Shown: positions 1-9,186 of the stretch, piece after piece
Layout of the letters: each line of letters begins with the position of its first letter
Numbering within the stretch: the stretch's first letter is position 1
Source: Solirubrobacteraceae bacterium
GTDB taxonomy: Bacteria; Actinomycetota; Thermoleophilia; Solirubrobacterales; Solirubrobacteraceae
NCBI GenBank assembly: GCA_030447505.1
Contig: JAUJOT010000010.1
Location: 1-64,000, forward strand
Length of the DNA stretch: 64,000 nt
Direction of reading: 5' to 3'
Notes under the pieces: generated by a model
Seen by the model: only the letters and a program-made list of their open reading frames with translations
Database searches by the model: none
What the model was told of the DNA's origin: nothing
Translations under genes and position numbers: made by a program

Positions 1-75
1 CGCTCGAAGCCCTATGCGCTGGTCACCGACCTCGTCATCAACGTGCGCGACCGCGCTGCCCGTGGCGCATGCTGC

Positions 76-735
76 TCAGCTCGGCTGTGGGACGAACCGG
101 ATGTACGGCCGCGGCGCCTCCCAGCCCTCGGGGTAGATCTCCTTGGCCTCATCGTCGGAGACCGCGGCGGTGATGATCACCTTGTCGCCCTGCTGCCACT
201 GCACCGGCGTCGCGACCCTGTGCGTGGCCGTCAGCTGCAGCGAGTCGATGACGCGCAGGACCTCGTCGAAGTTGCGCCCGGTCGTCATCGGATAGACGAG
301 CACGAGCTTGATCTTCTTGTCGGGCCCGATGACGAAGACGTTGCGCACCGTCTGGTTGTCGGCGGGCGTGCGGGCCGCCGCGTCGCCCGTGACGTCGGAC
401 GGCAGCATCCCGTAGAGCTTGCTGACCTTGAAGTCGTCGTCGCCGATCACCGGGTAGTTCGGTGCCGTCCCCTGGATCGCCTCGATGTCCTGCGCCCACT
501 TCTCGTGGTTGCCGACCGGGTCGACGGAGAGGCCGATGATCTTCGTGTTGCGCTTGTCGAACTCAGGCTTGATCGACGCCATGTAGCCGAGCTCCGTCGA
601 GCAGACGGGCGTGAAGTCGCGCGGGTGCGAGAACAGCACGCCCCACGAGTCGCCGAGCCAGTCGTGGAACGAGATGCGTCCTTCGGTCGTCTCGGCCTCG
701 AAGTCCGGGGCCGTGTCTCCAATGCTCAGAGCCAT
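76..735 (-). CDS. 1-Cys peroxiredoxin (Prx6 type)
   Basis: Cytosolic thiol peroxidase of 219 aa that reduces hydrogen peroxide and organic hydroperoxides. The peroxidatic cysteine lies in FTPVCSTELG near residue 45. The long C-terminal half with DNQTVRNVFVIGPDKKIK and YPMTTGRNFDEVLRV is typical of the Prx6 subfamily, which is longer than the ~180-aa AhpC type. No resolving cysteine is visible, as expected for a 1-Cys enzyme. Two in-frame ATGs exist; the downstream one (735) is chosen because a GGAGG at 742-746 sits six bases before it, whereas it abuts the ATG at 741. It stands alone on this strand. Confidence 0.93.
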   Translation of the reverse strand: MALSIGDTAPDFEAETTEGRISFHDWLGDSWGVLFSHPRDFTPVCSTELGYMASIKPEFDKRNTKIIGLSVDPVGNHEKWAQDIEAIQGTAPNYPVIGDDDFKVSKLYGMLPSDVTGDAAARTPADNQTVRNVFVIGPDKKIKLVLVYPMTTGRNFDEVLRVIDSLQLTATHRVATPVQWQQGDKVIITAAVSDDEAKEIYPEGWEAPRPYIRFVPQPS

Positions 736-922
736 GTGCATCCTCCAATGCGCGAAATGGGCAAAAACCCAGAAAGATTCGGGCTATTCAAACTAGCACC
801 TGATGCATGGCGGCCGATCTGCGCCCAGGTGCTGGCGGCGCCAACATGAGCAGCGTGTCGAGATCGACGGCGCAGGCCTCGACGTACTGCAGCACGGCGA
901 CGGGCGCGACGGAACGAACGCG

Positions 923-1141
923 CTACGCCGGCAGCCTGAAACCGAGGTGATCCGTCCAGGCCGGATCGATGTCGGTCAGCGTCTGCACGATCCGCGTCTG
1001 GTGCTCCTCGTCGTGCAGCTCGTAGTACCGCACATCGTCCTGGACGTCGGCGTGAAGCCCCGTCCGGCTCTCGAACTCGTCGAGGATCCGGTCGGCTTCC
1101 GGTGAGCGGTCGAGCTTCTCGAGGATGATCTGTCCAGCCAC
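923..1141 (-). CDS. Small acidic hypothetical protein
   Basis: A 72-aa protein starting at GTG. It is soluble and rich in Asp and Glu, with no membrane segment or signal peptide. The pattern (EKLDRSPEADRILDEFESR, then VRYYELHDEEHQTRIV) suggests a short helical fold. I do not recognise a family. It is divergent from the next gene, with a gap of about 75 bases that probably holds promoters for both. Coding is supported by in-frame composition, not by a known motif. Confidence 0.5.
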   Translation of the reverse strand: MAGQIILEKLDRSPEADRILDEFESRTGLHADVQDDVRYYELHDEEHQTRIVQTLTDIDPAWTDHLGFRLPA

Positions 1142-1215
1142 GCCCGCCGGGTACCCACCACGCCTGGCCGCCGAAACGGGTGCGGGAGCGGGCGCGCGCG
1201 GGTACGCGAGGCGGC

Positions 1216-1776
1216 ATGGAGAACCGGTTGCTCGGCATCTACCTCAACGACCAGCTCGCAGCGGGCGTGCTCTGGCGCGAGACCGCACGCCGGGCTCAGC
1301 GCAACAACGACGGCAGCGATCTCGGCGACGCGCTCGCGCGCGTGGCGACGGCGATCAGCGAGGACGTCGCGACGCTCGAGGGCATCATGCAGCGTCTCGG
1401 CGCGCGCAAGAACCCCGTCAAGACCGCGCTGGCGGTGGCCGCCGAGCGCGCCGGGCGGCTGAAGCCCAACGGCCGGCTGAGGTCCTACTCGCCGCTGAGC
1501 CGCTTCCTCGAGCTCGACTTCCTCGTCTACGGGATCGTGGGCAAGAAGGTGCTCTGGCAGACCCTGCGTGACTGCGCGCGCCTCGGCGAGCGCCTGCCGG
1601 ACGTCGACTTCGACGCGCTGATCGCCCGCGCGCAATGGCAGCGCGACGAGATCGAGCCGTTCCGCCTGGCGGCCGGCACCGCGGCGCTCGGTGACGCTCG
1701 GGCTGACGGAGCCGACCTGCGCCGCAGCAGCGGCGGAGTGCGCGCACGGCTCCTCGGAGAGCGAACCTCGCACTGA
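1216..1776 (+). CDS. Helical hypothetical protein
   Basis: A 186-aa soluble protein. The ATG at 1216 (MENRLLGIYLNDQLAAGV) is chosen because the residues encoded upstream are only low-complexity Arg/Ala. The body is helical (ALARVATAISEDVATLEGIM), resembling bundle proteins that sit near ferritin-like families, but no metal-ligand pattern is clear. The last ~25 residues are low in complexity. The downstream hydrolase gene starts 24 bases after the stop, so the two may be cotranscribed. Function unknown. Confidence 0.6.
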   Translation: MENRLLGIYLNDQLAAGVLWRETARRAQRNNDGSDLGDALARVATAISEDVATLEGIMQRLGARKNPVKTALAVAAERAGRLKPNGRLRSYSPLSRFLELDFLVYGIVGKKVLWQTLRDCARLGERLPDVDFDALIARAQWQRDEIEPFRLAAGTAALGDARADGADLRRSSGGVRARLLGERTSH

Positions 1777-1800
1777 CGACGTCCGCGCGGACGCGCGGTC

Positions 1801-2712
1801 GTGGACGATCTCGATCTTCCGACAGTTGCTGACGTCCGCCACCGCCGTGTCGACGTCGGCGGGGGCATTCGCCTGCACGTCGCCGAGGCCGGAGCCGGCC
1901 CGCCGCTCGTGCTGGTGCACGGCTGGCCCCAGCACTGGTGGTGCTGGCGGCGCGTGATCGCGGCGCTGGCGCAGACACGTCGCGTGCTCGTCCCCGATCT
2001 GCGCGGCTTCGGCTGGTCGGACGCGCCGCCCGGCAGCTACTCCAAGTCGACGTTCTCCCGCGACCTGCTCGGCCTGCTCGACGCCGAGGGTCTGGACCGC
2101 GTGCAGCTGATCGGTCACGACTGGGGCGCCTACGCCTGCTTTCTGCTCGCGCTCGACCATCGCGAGCGGGTCGACGGCCTCGTCGCGCTCGACATCGCAC
2201 CGCCCTGGTCGCGGCGCTCGGCGCCGAAGCCGCGACATCTCGCCCTGCCGCTGCTCGCGTCGTACCAGTTGCTCCTCGCGACGCCCTGCCTCGGACCGGC
2301 CGCGCTGACCAGCGGGCCTGGCCTCGTGCGCGCGCTGATCCGCTCCGGCAGCGGCCCCGATTCGAGCTGGGCCGACGACGAGCTCGACGTCTACGCGTCG
2401 GTCCTCCGGCAGCCGCCGCGCGCGCGGGCGAGCAGCGCCTGCTACCGCACGTTCCTGACGCGTGAACTGCGGGCGACGATGCTGCAGGGAGATCGCTCGC
2501 GCGAGCTCGACGTCCCGACCCTGCTCGTGATGGGCGAGGCGAGCCCGCTGCGACGCGTCCTGAACCCGCGGCCGCAGCCCGGGATGCGCGTCGAGGTCAT
2601 CCCGCGCGCAGGCCACTTCCTGCCCGAGGAGGCACCCGACCAGGTGCTGCGGCTGGCGCAGGACTGGCTCGGCCGCCCGCTGCGCCGGCGCTCGACGTCT
2701 GGCGCGCGGTAG
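1801..2712 (+). CDS. Alpha/beta-fold hydrolase (epoxide hydrolase-like)
   Basis: A 303-aa alpha/beta hydrolase starting at GTG. The oxyanion-hole HGWPQ is near residue 40 and the nucleophile elbow GHDWGAY near 105 carries Asp in place of Ser, as in epoxide hydrolases and haloalkane dehalogenases. The catalytic His is in AGHFLPEEAP near 270. The pattern supports hydrolysis through an aspartyl-ester intermediate, but the substrate is not predictable. It lies between a hypothetical gene and a threonine dehydratase, all on the same strand with short gaps. Confidence 0.82.
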   Translation: MDDLDLPTVADVRHRRVDVGGGIRLHVAEAGAGPPLVLVHGWPQHWWCWRRVIAALAQTRRVLVPDLRGFGWSDAPPGSYSKSTFSRDLLGLLDAEGLDRVQLIGHDWGAYACFLLALDHRERVDGLVALDIAPPWSRRSAPKPRHLALPLLASYQLLLATPCLGPAALTSGPGLVRALIRSGSGPDSSWADDELDVYASVLRQPPRARASSACYRTFLTRELRATMLQGDRSRELDVPTLLVMGEASPLRRVLNPRPQPGMRVEVIPRAGHFLPEEAPDQVLRLAQDWLGRPLRRRSTSGAR

Positions 2713-2716
2713 CGTC

Positions 2717-3712
2717 GTGGCGATCAGCATCTCTGTGGCAGTCAGGCTCGCCGACGTCGAGCGCGCCGCGACGCGGCTAGCGGGCGTCGCGCATCGCACC
2801 CCGGTGATCCGTTCGCGCACGCTCGATGAGCGGGTCGGCGCGGAGGTGACGCTGAAGGCCGAGGGCCTGCAGCGCAGCGGGTCGTTCAAGTTCCGCGGCG
2901 CCTACAACGCCGTCTCGACGCTGACCGGGGCGGCGGCGATCGACGGCGTCTGTGCGGCGTCGTCGGGCAACCACGCCCAGGCGCTCGCGCTCGCCGCGCG
3001 GCTGTGCCGCGTCCGCGCGGCGATCCTGATGCCGCACGACGCGCCGGCGAGCAAGCGCGCCGCGACCGAGGCTCACGGCGCCGAGGTGATCGCGTTCGAT
3101 CGCTACGTCGACGACCGCGAGCAGCTGCAGGCACAGCTCGCCGCCGAGCGCGGGCTGCAGGTCGTCCATCCCTACGACGAGCCGCTCGTGATGGCGGGCG
3201 CCGGCACGGCCGCCCTCGAGCTGCTCGAGGACGGCGGCGAGCTCGACGTGCTGCTCGTGCCCGTCGGCGGCGGCGGGCTGATCGCCGGCTGCGCGACGGC
3301 GGTCAAGGCGCTCGCGCCCGTGACGCGCGTCGTCGGCGTCGAGCCGCAGGCCAGCGACGACGTCGCGCGCTCGAAGGCAGCCGGGCGCCGGCAGCGCGTC
3401 GCCGTCGCCGCGACGATCGCCGACGGCCAGCAGCTGCCGACGCCGGGGCAGCGCACGTGGCCCGTGATCGACGCTCTCGTCGACGACGTCGTGACCGTCT
3501 CCGACGAGCAGATCGTCGCGGCGATGGTCTTCCTCTTCGAGCGCCTGAAGGTCGTCGTCGAGCCGAGCGGCGCCAGCGCGCTCGCGGCCCTGCTGGCCGG
3601 CGCCGTGCCGCCCGGCCGCCGCGTCGGCGTCGTGCTGTCGGGCGCCAACATCGACGTCGCCCGCTTCGCGGCGCTCGTCACGGGCGCGCGCGGCGGGCGT
3701 TCGCCCGGCTGA
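2717..3712 (+). CDS. Threonine/serine dehydratase, PLP-dependent (TdcB/IlvA type)
   Basis: A 331-aa fold-type II PLP enzyme that deaminates L-threonine (or L-serine) to the 2-oxo acid plus ammonia. The PLP lysine is in SGSFKFRGAY near residue 59, SSGNHAQALAL follows near 80, and the phosphate-binding glycine loop VGGGGLIAG is near 180. The length matches the catabolic form without the C-terminal ACT domain, so isoleucine feedback is not expected. It starts at GTG five bases after the hydrolase stop. Racemase activity, as in related serine racemases, cannot be excluded. Confidence 0.88.
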   Translation: MAISISVAVRLADVERAATRLAGVAHRTPVIRSRTLDERVGAEVTLKAEGLQRSGSFKFRGAYNAVSTLTGAAAIDGVCAASSGNHAQALALAARLCRVRAAILMPHDAPASKRAATEAHGAEVIAFDRYVDDREQLQAQLAAERGLQVVHPYDEPLVMAGAGTAALELLEDGGELDVLLVPVGGGGLIAGCATAVKALAPVTRVVGVEPQASDDVARSKAAGRRQRVAVAATIADGQQLPTPGQRTWPVIDALVDDVVTVSDEQIVAAMVFLFERLKVVVEPSGASALAALLAGAVPPGRRVGVVLSGANIDVARFAALVTGARGGRSPG

Positions 3713-4013
3713 GGCGGACGGACGGGCGTGCTGCGGCTCGTCGGCGTGGCCGACATTGCTTCCGGAGTTGCGCGGCGGTCGACTCGTCCGCGACGAACCA
3801 CATCCGACCGCGGCGGATCGTCCACCGAACCCGCGTCGACGCGGGACGGGCTTGACGCAACTCCGAGGTTCAGATCGTGATGAGCGCCGCTTGCGAACAG
3901 CGGTACGAGCAGGACGTCTGCCGGGAGCGCTTCGCGCCTTGAACGCGATCTCCCAACTCGCAGATCATCTGCACGTAGTTGCGGAGTATCGGCGGAGGCG
4001 CAAGGCTGCGCCA
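3713..4013. repeat. Intergenic stretch with inverted repeats
   Basis: About 300 bases without a convincing gene. It holds a perfect 16-base palindrome at 3830-3845 (CCCGCGTCGACGCGGG) and a 10-base inverted repeat CGGAGTTGCG (3763-3772) / CGCAACTCCG (3856-3865) that encloses it. These could be a terminator for the dehydratase gene or a regulatory site for the PH-domain gene. There is no T-run, so a classical intrinsic terminator is not shown. Confidence 0.4.
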
Positions 4014-4403
4014 ATGAGCGCTACGGATCACACAGGAGCCATGGGAGCCATCCGGTTCGACAAGCAGGACCAGGTAGACAAGATCCAGGCCGGGTTGCTC
4101 TCAGGCGAGAGCATCATCGCGGTATACGACGGCAAGGGCGCAGCCACGGGCTTCATCGGCCTGACCAACCGGCGTGTCGTCCTGCAAGACAACAGCTTCG
4201 TCGGCAAGCGGGCTGCCCTGACTTCCGTGCCCTACAGCAAGATCAACGCCGTCTCGTTCGTCAGCGACAGGAGCATGCTGGGAAAGTTCTCCTCCAGTAG
4301 CTCTATCGCTCTCTCGGTGGGCGGCAGCACATACGAGATCGAGTTTCGCGGCGAGGAGAAGGCGAAGCATGCTCACGACGTGATCCTTGGGCTCATGAGC
4401 TGA
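4014..4403 (+). CDS. Bacterial PH-domain protein
   Basis: A 129-aa cytosolic protein with a single bacterial pleckstrin-homology-like fold (YokE/short PH type): LLSGESIIAVYDGKG, then LTNRRVVLQDNSF, SVPYSKINAVSF and SIALSVGGSTYEIEF, ending in a helix EEKAKHAHDVILGL. These proteins form oligomeric beta-barrel discs; the ligand is usually unknown. The ATG at 4014 is preferred because the upstream in-frame sequence is Arg-rich and non-coding in style; 4041 is an alternative. The base composition is less GC-extreme than its neighbours. Confidence 0.75.
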   Translation: MSATDHTGAMGAIRFDKQDQVDKIQAGLLSGESIIAVYDGKGAATGFIGLTNRRVVLQDNSFVGKRAALTSVPYSKINAVSFVSDRSMLGKFSSSSSIALSVGGSTYEIEFRGEEKAKHAHDVILGLMS

Positions 4404-4407
4404 CCGC

Positions 4408-5601
4408 CTACCTCGGGTGACATACAGGCACAGGCGCGGGACGCACGCTCGTGACGCGGTAGACGCGCGTGACGTGATCAGCATAGGACGCGACGTCAAG
4501 TCGTCGAGCTGCCGAGCGAAGCGCCGCACGCTTCGCCTCGCGCGACATCTGACTGATCTGGCCGGGCACGGGCACGAAGCCGATGAAGCGTAGCCCCGGC
4601 AACGCCTCGCGCCCCCCAAGAGGTACGCCGCGCCGTCGAGCACGTCGAGATGTCCGACCAGAGCTTCGAGCCCACAGCGGTAGCCGGTCGCGGCAATGAT
4701 CGCGTCCGGCTCGATCCGCGCGCCATCTGCGAGTTCGACACCCGTCGTGTCGAAGGACTGCACGCCGCGGACGACCTCGATGCGTCGGTCCTTGATCGCC
4801 TCGATCACCTCCTTGTCCACGATCGCCGCGCCGACTCCGAGCCGCCGCAGCCGCGCGAACGGCCCCTCGCCGGGTCGGGGAAGCTCGTACTCGCTCAGGT
4901 CGCCGAGCACCAGCGGCCGCATTCGCCGGTCAAGCGCGTCACCGATGCGCGGCGGCAGCTTGACCATCGCGGCGCCGAAGAGGTCGCTGGGCAGCCCGCC
5001 GATTGAGCGCAGGACGATGCTCGGGGGCGTGCGCACGGCAAGCCGCACCCGGCCTGCGCCGCCTTCGGCGAGGTCGTAGGCGATCTCCATCGCGGAGCTG
5101 CCGGCCCCCACCACGAGCACGTCGCTGTCGGGGAAGCGAGCGGCGTTTCGGTAGTCCGCGGCGTGCAGCACCGGGCCCTGGAAGCGGTCGCGTCCCGGCC
5201 ATGCCGGGAGGAACCGCTGGCGCGCGTATCCGGTCGCCACGATCACGTCGTCGACCAGCACGTCCGCGGCGGACGTTCGCAATCTCCACCCCCGCTCGTC
5301 GCGCTCGATCCGCTGCACCCGCGTCCGAATGCGGACCTCGATGCCTTCACGCTCCACGAACCTCTCGAGGTAGGCGACGAACTCGTCGCGCGCGGGGAAG
5401 AGGGGCGTCGCTTGCTCATAGGGAGCCGGCAACGCGCGAGGTCAGCCGGCTCGTGTTCAAGCGCAGCCGGTCATACGCGCCACGCCACGTCGAGCCGATC
5501 GCATCCCCCTGCTCGAACGCCACGGCCGGGACAGCGACGCGCCGTAGTGCCGCCGAGGCGGCGAGCCCGGCCGGACCAGCTCCGATCACAGCAACCCTCA
5601 T
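4408..5601 (-). pseudogene. Flavin-binding monooxygenase (FMO/BVMO-like), two frameshifts
   Basis: The N-terminal segment MRVAVIGAGPAGLAAS carries the FAD GxGxxG. The NADPH site VLVVGAGSSAMEIAYDLAE and the FMO-type DVIVATGY and IIAATGY follow, then the C-terminal GLRFIGFVPVPGQISQM. These pieces lie in three frames. The first shift is near 5433-5437, where one extra base in a GC repeat turns TSRLPAPYE into a stop. The second is at a six-C run (4612-4617 on the top strand); a seventh would restore LLGGREALPGL. Without these single-base changes the protein would be ~397 aa, a normal length for a trimethylamine or ketone monooxygenase. Either a true pseudogene or two indel errors. Confidence 0.82.
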
Positions 5602-5621
5602 TCGGCCGCCCCGAGACGGTG

Positions 5622-5786
5622 TCACGTCGGGCGCTCGGTGCCGTCGTCGAGGACAACGCGGGCGCGGGGGCGGGCGGGGATGCGAACCGTGGCGGTGACG
5701 GCGAACATGGCTTCCTCCCAGCTGCTCGGCATGTCGGTCGCCCCATCTGGGACGTGATTCTTCATGGGTGCGTAGGCCCCCGCCAT
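5622..5786 (-). CDS. Possible small protein upstream of monooxygenase
   Basis: A 54-codon reading frame ending 20 bases before the start of the broken monooxygenase. The part from MKNHVPDGATDMPSSWEEA (ATG at 5765) through MFAVTATVRIPARPRARVV looks like real protein rather than antisense noise. The start is uncertain (5786 or 5765) and no strong ribosome site is visible. It may be a small partner cotranscribed with the monooxygenase. No family is recognised. Confidence 0.35.
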   Translation of the reverse strand: MAGAYAPMKNHVPDGATDMPSSWEEAMFAVTATVRIPARPRARVVLDDGTERPT

Positions 5787-5859
5787 CCCGCAGGTGCGGG
5801 ATTCGCGTCTGGCCGGCCGATTGGCGTGAGCCCCGACCAGGGCGTGGTACAAAGACGGT

Positions 5860-6838
5860 GTGAGCGGCAGCGCGCTCGGTATCGGCGCCGTAGCGGCGCA
5901 CGATGCAATCGTGCGGCTATGCGCCGGCAACCTTCCGCCGCTCGAACTGCTCGAGCAGGTCGCCCGCCGCGTGCGCACGGTAGTGCCCTACGCAGCCGCC
6001 GGCTGGCTTCCCACTGACCCCGGCACGCTCCTTCACACGGGCGTGGTCGCCGACGACGTGCCGGGGGAGATCCAGCTGCGGCTGATCGACAACGAGCTGA
6101 CCGAACCCGACGCGATTCCTGCTGGGGCGTCGCCTGTCTGACGCGCGCCGAGGGCGAGCCGGACTTCAGCGACGCCGAGGTCGACTTCCTTGGCCGGCCT
6201 TGGCGAGCACGTCGCGCACGGGCTGCGCAGCGCGCAACTGATCGAAGGAGTCGAGACCCCCACGGCGCTCGCCGAACCTGCGGGAATGGTCGTCCTACGC
6301 GACGACGACACGCTCGAGTCGTTCGGCGGCGAGGCGGAGCGCTGGCTGCGCGAACTGCCCGCCGACCATCTCGAGCTTCCGCTGGTCGTCTACGAGGTGG
6401 CGCAGCGGGCCCGGATGCGCGCCGACGTAGGCGGCGGCGGCCCACCGGCTACAGCGCGCGTGCGGCTCTCGTCGGGCCGCTGGCTTGTGCTCTACGGCGC
6501 GCGTCTGCACGCCACGGAGGCGGATCCCTTGCGGACCGTGGTCGTGCTCGAGCCAGCCCGTCGCGCCGATCTCGCGCCGTTGATCGTCGCGATGTACGAG
6601 CTGACGGAGCGTGAGCGCGACGTCACCCAGTTCCTCGTGCGGGGCATGCCGCTCGACGCCATTGCCGACACGCTCTGCATCTCCAAGCACGCTCCGCGAC
6701 CACATCAAGGCGATCTACGCAAAGCTCGGTGTAACGAGTCGACCAGAGCTGACAGCGATGCTCTTCCACGAGCAGTTCGTCCCCGAGTTCGAAGTCGGAC
6801 CGGCTCCGCGCGAGTCGGTCCGAGCGCCGCTTCGTTGA
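5860..6838 (+). pseudogene. LuxR-family transcriptional regulator, multiply frameshifted
   Basis: An N-terminal sensor region (LELLEQVARRVRTVVPYAAA) and a C-terminal LuxR helix-turn-helix (LTERERDVTQFLVRGMPLDA, ISKHTLRDHIKAIYAKLGV) are recognisable in separate frames. The first frame stops at 6141, and DFSDAEVDFLG is in another frame. Frame changes also occur near 6190 and near 6690, where two bases are missing inside the recognition helix. About 30-40 residues usual for this family also seem lost around 6115-6140. It is divergent from the broken monooxygenase, so it may once have regulated it. Confidence 0.75.
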
Positions 6839-7335
6839 GGGCGGCACGTAAGCGCCCGGACGCACGGCTGGAATCACATGCCTCAAACTGCCGCCGGTCG
6901 TGCCCGAGGGAAGCGAGCGAGCACCTCTGATGCGTTTCGCGATCACGGCGTCGCGGCGCCCTGGCTGTTTCGCTGTCGCCGCGCGGCGCATGGGCAGTGT
7001 GCCGGCCGAAGTTCGCAGCGTCTCTCACCTGCGAGCGCTCAAGACCGTCAGCGACGCGCTCAAGTACAGCGCCGCCGTTGGCGCATCGGCCGGGAAACGG
7101 CGGCGGAGTCGTCGTGCAGCTCGCTCCTCTTGAAACCGACTGCCGCGGTCGGTGACGTCCGCCGCCAGGAGCTCCGCTTCTCGCGGTACAGCTGATAGAT
7201 CGAAAGGCTCGGCACGCTGACCGGGGCGGCCCCATGTCGCAGATAAGTCGCGGCGCGCGCGTCCTCACAGAGGCCCGCGGGGTCCGCGCGACCTTCGCGC
7301 CGCGCGTTGGCCGGTCGTCAGTCCGGGGCTGGTCG
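6839..7335. other. Gene-poor stretch
   Basis: About 500 bases in which I see no supported gene; open frames here are GC-driven. The only pattern is a 15-base direct repeat GGTCGTCAGTCCGGG near 7313 and 7330 close to the stop of the next minus-strand gene. Confidence 0.4.
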
Positions 7336-7707
7336 TCAGTCCGGGCCGTAGGTGACCATGCCGCGGCCCGCACCGCCTCGTCGGATGCGCAGCCACCATC
7401 GCGTCCCCGGACGACGCTGGGGCGGCTCGGGCTCGCGGAGCAAGGAGCGCTCGTCCGCGAGGACCCTGCCGTCGGCCGCGATCGCCTTCACGGTCACCGT
7501 CCAGGCCTGCTCGTCGGGGCGCAGCTCCACCTCCCAGCAGCGCTCGCTGACGCGCGCGCGGTACACATGGCCTTCGGGGGTGCGAACTTCGACGCCGACG
7601 GCGTCGTCGGGGGCCTCGCCCTGCAGGACCCACCGATCCACGACGCGAGCAGGCGGCGGCTCGCTACGGGTGCCGCGAACGCGATTGAGCCGAAACCGCG
7701 CGCCCAT
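7336..7707 (-). CDS. Hypothetical beta-sandwich-like protein
   Basis: A 123-aa protein (MGARFRLNRVRGTRSEPPPA...). The middle, VVDRWVLQGEAPDDAVGVEV, RTPEGHVYRARVSERCWEVE and WTVTVKAIAADGRVLADE, reads like an Ig-type or bacterial surface beta domain. No signal peptide is visible from this start. The ATG lies five bases after the stop of the upstream broken gene, which suggests a former operon. The first codons have no strong ribosome site. Function unknown. Confidence 0.5.
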   Translation of the reverse strand: MGARFRLNRVRGTRSEPPPARVVDRWVLQGEAPDDAVGVEVRTPEGHVYRARVSERCWEVELRPDEQAWTVTVKAIAADGRVLADERSLLREPEPPQRRPGTRWWLRIRRGGAGRGMVTYGPD

Positions 7708-7712
7708 CGCGG

Positions 7713-8286
7713 TCAGCAGCGGGTCTTCAGCTCTTTGACGGAATCTGCGCGGCCGACTCCCGGCGGTGGATAGGAGTAGCCGGTGATCTGCCCGCGATAC
7801 TTGTGGGTGCCGCGTCGACACGCAGTCGCAAACTCGATCTCGAGAAAGCCGGTCCGCGTGGACGAGCTGCGTCTCTCACATCGAAGGTTCTTCCAGTAAT
7901 GGAAGACAAGCCTTGTTTCATCTGGATGCAGGTGACGACGCTCGTATACGCCGGCCGCGGAGCGCAGGATTGAAACGACCAGACATTGACGTCGCGGCCG
8001 GTCCGGAAGATGTTCGAGACGAACGCCGAGCACCGCCATCGCCGCGAGCTTGCGGCCCTCGCCCGAGCAGGCGACTGTGCGAACCTGGTCTCGTTGAGGA
8101 GTTGCGCCCTGATCGCGAGCGCACATGCGGCGCCCGCGCCTGCCGGTCCGTGGGAAACGTACCAATGACAACTGGCCGCCACCGCATGCCGCTGTGCCGC
8201 GTCCCGAACGGCCGGCTGGCTGCGCCGGCTGCGGACGACGGGCCGAACGCGGCGGTCGCGATGACCGCGATCGCCACGCGTCTCAC
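7713..8286 (-). pseudogene. Secreted Cys-containing protein, frameshifted
   Basis: The start is a GTG overlapping the upstream stop (GTGA) and gives a signal-like MRRVAIAVIATAAFGPSSAAG. Protein-like sequence then continues in a second frame (VNVWSFQSCAPRPAYTSVVT) and a third (TGFLEIEFATACRRGTHKYR ... VKELKTRC). At least two frameshifts therefore break a secreted protein of roughly 190 aa with paired cysteines. The exact sites cannot be fixed without an intact relative. The family is not recognised. Confidence 0.45.
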
Positions 8287-8519
8287 CTTGCGCCCTCACC
8301 CGGTTCGTATGTCGTGACGCTGAGGTCGCCCGATCGCAGCGCCTGCCGGCATGTCTCCGCGGCCGGACTCTCATCAAAGGCGACGTACTCGCGGCAACTG
8401 CTTTCGATCGCGCGCCGGTCCTCGGGCGCGCCGACGGGTGACTGCGCGAGTGCAGCGGCTGCGCCAAGACCAAGCAACAAACCTCCCACGACGAAGCAGC
8501 GCTTGACCGGCGTCACCAT
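8283..8519 (-). CDS. Small secreted protein
   Basis: A 78-aa protein with a clear signal peptide (CFVVGGLLLGLGAAAALAQS) and a short mature part holding two cysteines (ESSCREYVAFDESPAAETCR), perhaps one disulfide. Its stop overlaps the GTG start of the next, broken, secreted-protein gene, so the two were translationally coupled. No family is recognised. Confidence 0.55.
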   Translation of the reverse strand: MVTPVKRCFVVGGLLLGLGAAAALAQSPVGAPEDRRAIESSCREYVAFDESPAAETCRQALRSGDLSVTTYEPGEGAR

Positions 8520-8591
8520 CGCTCTTCACCCTTCGTCGCTTCCGGCTGGTCCGTCCGTAGCATTCCAAGAAGATACCAGTCGCGTGTGATA

Positions 8592-8760
8592 CTACAGGTA
8601 CGACAGCACGTACATCCGCCACCGCTCGAACGCGCACGTACCATCGACGCCCCGCTCGCGCGCCGTCGCGGGCAGCACCTCGACCGGCGTCGCGCAGTCG
8701 AGCGAGCGGTCGGCGTGCATGTCCGCGCGGGCTGGCGCCACGCGACGGCTGCCCGTAGAC
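8592..8760 (-). pseudogene. C-terminal fragment of an unknown protein
   Basis: The minus strand reads a coherent C-terminus: DMHADRSLDCATPVEVLPAT, then ARERGVDGTCAFERWRMYVL SYL and a stop (tag). It contains two cysteines and an aromatic end, unlike GC-driven noise. Upstream, the frame becomes incoherent and an IS256-type remnant lies 130 bases away, so the N-terminus appears lost. Too short to assign. Confidence 0.35.
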
Positions 8761-8889
8761 GCGCTCGACCTCGTCGGTAACGTGCTCCCGGCTCAGCTGA
8801 CGGGTGCAGCCGCGCTGCCGGGGTGCGCAGGCGCGCAGGGCGCCGTCCTGGAGGGAGCCGAGCGAGCTGCGCGGCGAGCGCATCGACGT

Positions 8890-9082
8890 CGTGATCGCCA
8901 GTGTCTCGCCGGGCGGGTTGGTAGCGCTCGCGGCCGGGGAACTCGCTCACCTCGTCTTCGAGCGCCTGCTGCACAATCAGCCGCGCACCCACGTGCCGCG
9001 ATCCCTTCCACCGGATCGTCGCACTCGGCGACGTCGCCCAACACCTCATCGAGCTCGCGGCGCTGCCGCTCGCTCGGGACTT
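8890..9082 (-). mobile_element. IS256-family transposase N-terminal remnant
   Basis: Two adjoining frames give SERQRRELDEVLGDVAECD-DPVEG and then GARLIVQQALEDEVSEF-PGRERYQ. This matches the well-conserved N-terminus of mutator-type (IS256) transposases, where a DPV motif is followed by LGARL(V/I)QQALE-EV-EFLGRERY. A one-base shift separates the pieces and the DDE domain is absent, so the element is dead. No terminal inverted repeats were found. Confidence 0.6.
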
Positions 9083-9186
9083 ACCTCGCGATGCAGGCGC
9101 GGCCGCGCCACAGAGCAGCGCCGCGACGTCGACGAGCGCTTGCAGACACCGCCCCAGCGCGCGAGCTCTGCACCGGGCCGCGCGTC

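Noticed and set aside
1..75. Possible end of a plus-strand gene at the left edge
   Set aside because: All three frames are open and none gives a recognisable C-terminus or ends before the peroxiredoxin gene.
4600..4625. Programmed frameshift at the C6 run in the monooxygenase gene
   Set aside because: A second, unrelated frameshift lies upstream in the same gene and no slippery heptamer or stimulatory structure is evident.
6878..7195. Short plus-strand frames after the broken LuxR gene
   Set aside because: No ribosome site, no motif, Arg/Ser-rich composition typical of non-coding GC-rich DNA.
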